A DNA stretch of 51,737 nt, taken from assembly GCA_020634335.1 (NCBI GenBank), contig JACKBY010000024.1, positions 1 to 51,737 on the forward strand, read 5' to 3'. Below the pieces are notes generated by a model that worked only from the letters and a program-made list of their open reading frames with translations, was not told the origin of the DNA and made no database searches. Below, in pieces: positions 50,931 through 51,737 of this stretch (positions are counted from its first letter, which is position 1; every line of letters starts with the position of its first letter). Source of the DNA: Promineifilum sp. (lineage in GTDB: Bacteria > Chloroflexota > Anaerolineae > Promineifilales > Promineifilaceae). A program made the translations under genes and the position numbers.

Positions 50931-51737
50931 CTATTCCGGATCGCCGGAGTAATCCACCAGGAAGGTGACCGGCTCGAGCTGCCATATGTCCAGAGCGTTG
51001 AGATTGACCTGCTCGCCGTCGAGGAATAACTCCAAACCCAGGCTGTCGCTCGATGGGAAAATGCGTTCCGTGAAAACGACGAGACCGTCATTGCCAAATA
51101 CTTCCACCGACGAGCGATCGACCAGGATGTGCAACTTTACGATGCCGTCTACAGGCTCCATGCCGGCTGTATGAATCGCCGCAAAGGCGGGATGGAACGC
51201 TACGTCTCCGGACTGCGCGCGATCGACGTACAGGGTGCGCGCTTTCGTGCCGTAACCGATCGTTGTGTACTCGCCGGGTCCGGTGCGCACGCGAAAACCA
51301 AAGCGATCTGAATCCTCCAAATCTTCGATCTCAAACTCGGCCACTATCTCGACTGTTTCCCCTCGAACCTCGTCCAGCAAGTCGGACTCAGGGCCGACAA
51401 CCTCATCCCGCCATTCCCAATGCTCGCCCCGCAGCTGCCCCAGTTCCTCGATCGGCTGCTGCACCAGGCGGATGCCTTCCGGCGTGGTTAACAGAGATAC
51501 CTCTCTCGGAACTGAAAACGAGCCGCGCCAGGTGGAAGTGGGGATATGCTGGGCATAGGTCCAGTTATTCATCCAGGCCAGCCATATACGTCGACCGTCG
51601 GGCGTGTCGGACCATGACTGTGGGGCATAAAAGTCGGAACCCAGGTCGGCCCATAGCGTGGTTTCCTTGTCGTTTTCGCTGACAAACGTTTCGCCGTCAA
51701 AATCGCCCACGAAATACTGGATACCGGAACCGCCGGC
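50931..51737 (-). CDS. GH32 lipoprotein (levanase/invertase type), C-terminal part
   Basis: These 268 codons, with the stop at 50931, continue the frame that leaves the window at base 1. The joint reads GGCAP then AGGSGIQYFVGDFDG, the usual GH32 block. Visible motifs include WLAWMNNWTYAQ, FSVPREVSL and, in the beta-sandwich, ILVDRSSVEVFGNDG. Together with 1-786 the protein has 530 residues. It is followed 120 bp later by the MalF-type permease gene. Confidence 0.93.
   Translation of the reverse strand, partial: AGGSGIQYFVGDFDGETFVSENDKETTLWADLGSDFYAPQSWSDTPDGRRIWLAWMNNWTYAQHIPTSTWRGSFSVPREVSLLTTPEGIRLVQQPIEELGQLRGEHWEWRDEVVGPESDLLDEVRGETVEIVAEFEIEDLEDSDRFGFRVRTGPGEYTTIGYGTKARTLYVDRAQSGDVAFHPAFAAIHTAGMEPVDGIVKLHILVDRSSVEVFGNDGLVVFTERIFPSSDSLGLELFLDGEQVNLNALDIWQLEPVTFLVDYSGDPE

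Larger units (their letters stand above)
45627..51737. mobile_element. Putative Tn3-type transposon carrying a sugar cassette (part 1)
   Basis: This part runs from the left terminal repeat to the end of the window. It continues at bases 1-5069 to the right terminal repeat, 11,180 bp in total. Contents are the tnpA fragment, resolvase, both GH32 genes, ABC permeases and binding protein, LacI and IS110. The identical 39-bp ends face outward. The internal transposase is truncated, and the ends lack a target duplication. Confidence 0.6.

Noticed and set aside
1..51737. tRNA, rRNA, relaxase and type IV secretion genes
   Set aside because: None seen by eye; tRNA genes can be missed without a scan, so this is absence of evidence.

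Overview
The window reads as one complete circular replicon of about 51.7 kb, most likely a plasmid, from a high-GC bacterium of the phylum Chloroflexota. The two edges cut one GH32 gene. The minus-strand frame leaving at base 1 re-enters in phase at base 51737 and restores a conserved GH32 motif across the joint. The molecule carries a ParA ATPase, a ribbon-helix-helix partition-type protein, a heptamer array beside parA and a Rep-like gene with a possible antisense RNA. I see no rRNA, tRNA, ribosomal protein or conjugation gene. The phylum is inferred from GC content, the Glu/Pro/Ala-rich lipoprotein linker of the binding protein, STAND/CHAT/DUF433 families and heptamer repeats. A 'Candidatus Promineofilum'-like filamentous host is my best guess, from memory and unchecked.

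Region A (45.6-51.7 kb joined to 1-5.07 kb) is a sugar-utilisation cassette on the minus strand: LacI regulator with a double operator, substrate-binding lipoprotein, lipoprotein GH32, two ABC permeases, a small membrane protein and a cytoplasmic-type GH32. Two identical 39-bp inverted repeats (45627-45665 and 5031-5069) enclose it, with a truncated Tn3-family transposase and an intact resolvase at one end. The cassette therefore looks like an 11.2-kb Tn3-type element, with an IS110 insertion near its other end.

Region B (5.2-10.2 kb) is a two-gene operon and the most unusual part. The 1141-residue first protein has the full domain order of a long RelA/SpoT enzyme (HD-like, synthetase-like, TGS, helical, zinc-finger, ACT). 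Both catalytic centres are degenerate, and a P-loop ATPase is fused to its end. The second gene encodes another P-loop ATPase with a C-terminal winged helix. I read the pair as a tRNA/ribosome- or alarmone-sensing switch, possibly for defence.

Region C (10.8-23.2 kb) has two small membrane proteins, a CRISPR-like repeat pair, and then a three-gene operon: a RelE-like/UvrD helicase fusion (frameshifted as read), a 1186-residue protein of unknown function with a terminal zinc finger, and a 1658-residue DEAD/DEAH-DUF1998 helicase resembling DruE. The last two resemble the two-gene Druantia type III layout.

Region D (23.4-30.5 kb) holds a STAND-ATPase/FGE-like protein, an effector-associated-domain partner, a repeat-bearing small protein, the partition locus (RHH protein, antirepressor-like protein, ParA) and a nucleotidyltransferase pair. 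Region E (30.5-36.1 kb) is a decayed NTPase-TPR gene, a DUF433 antitoxin-like gene and an ATPase of the DUF234 type. Region F (36.1-45.6 kb) holds the putative replication gene with its candidate countertranscript RNA and a perfect 40-bp palindrome, a secreted repeat protein whose signal peptide is out of frame by one TA unit, and a decaying RHS locus with a toxin tip and a SUKH immunity gene, broken by the Tn3-type element.
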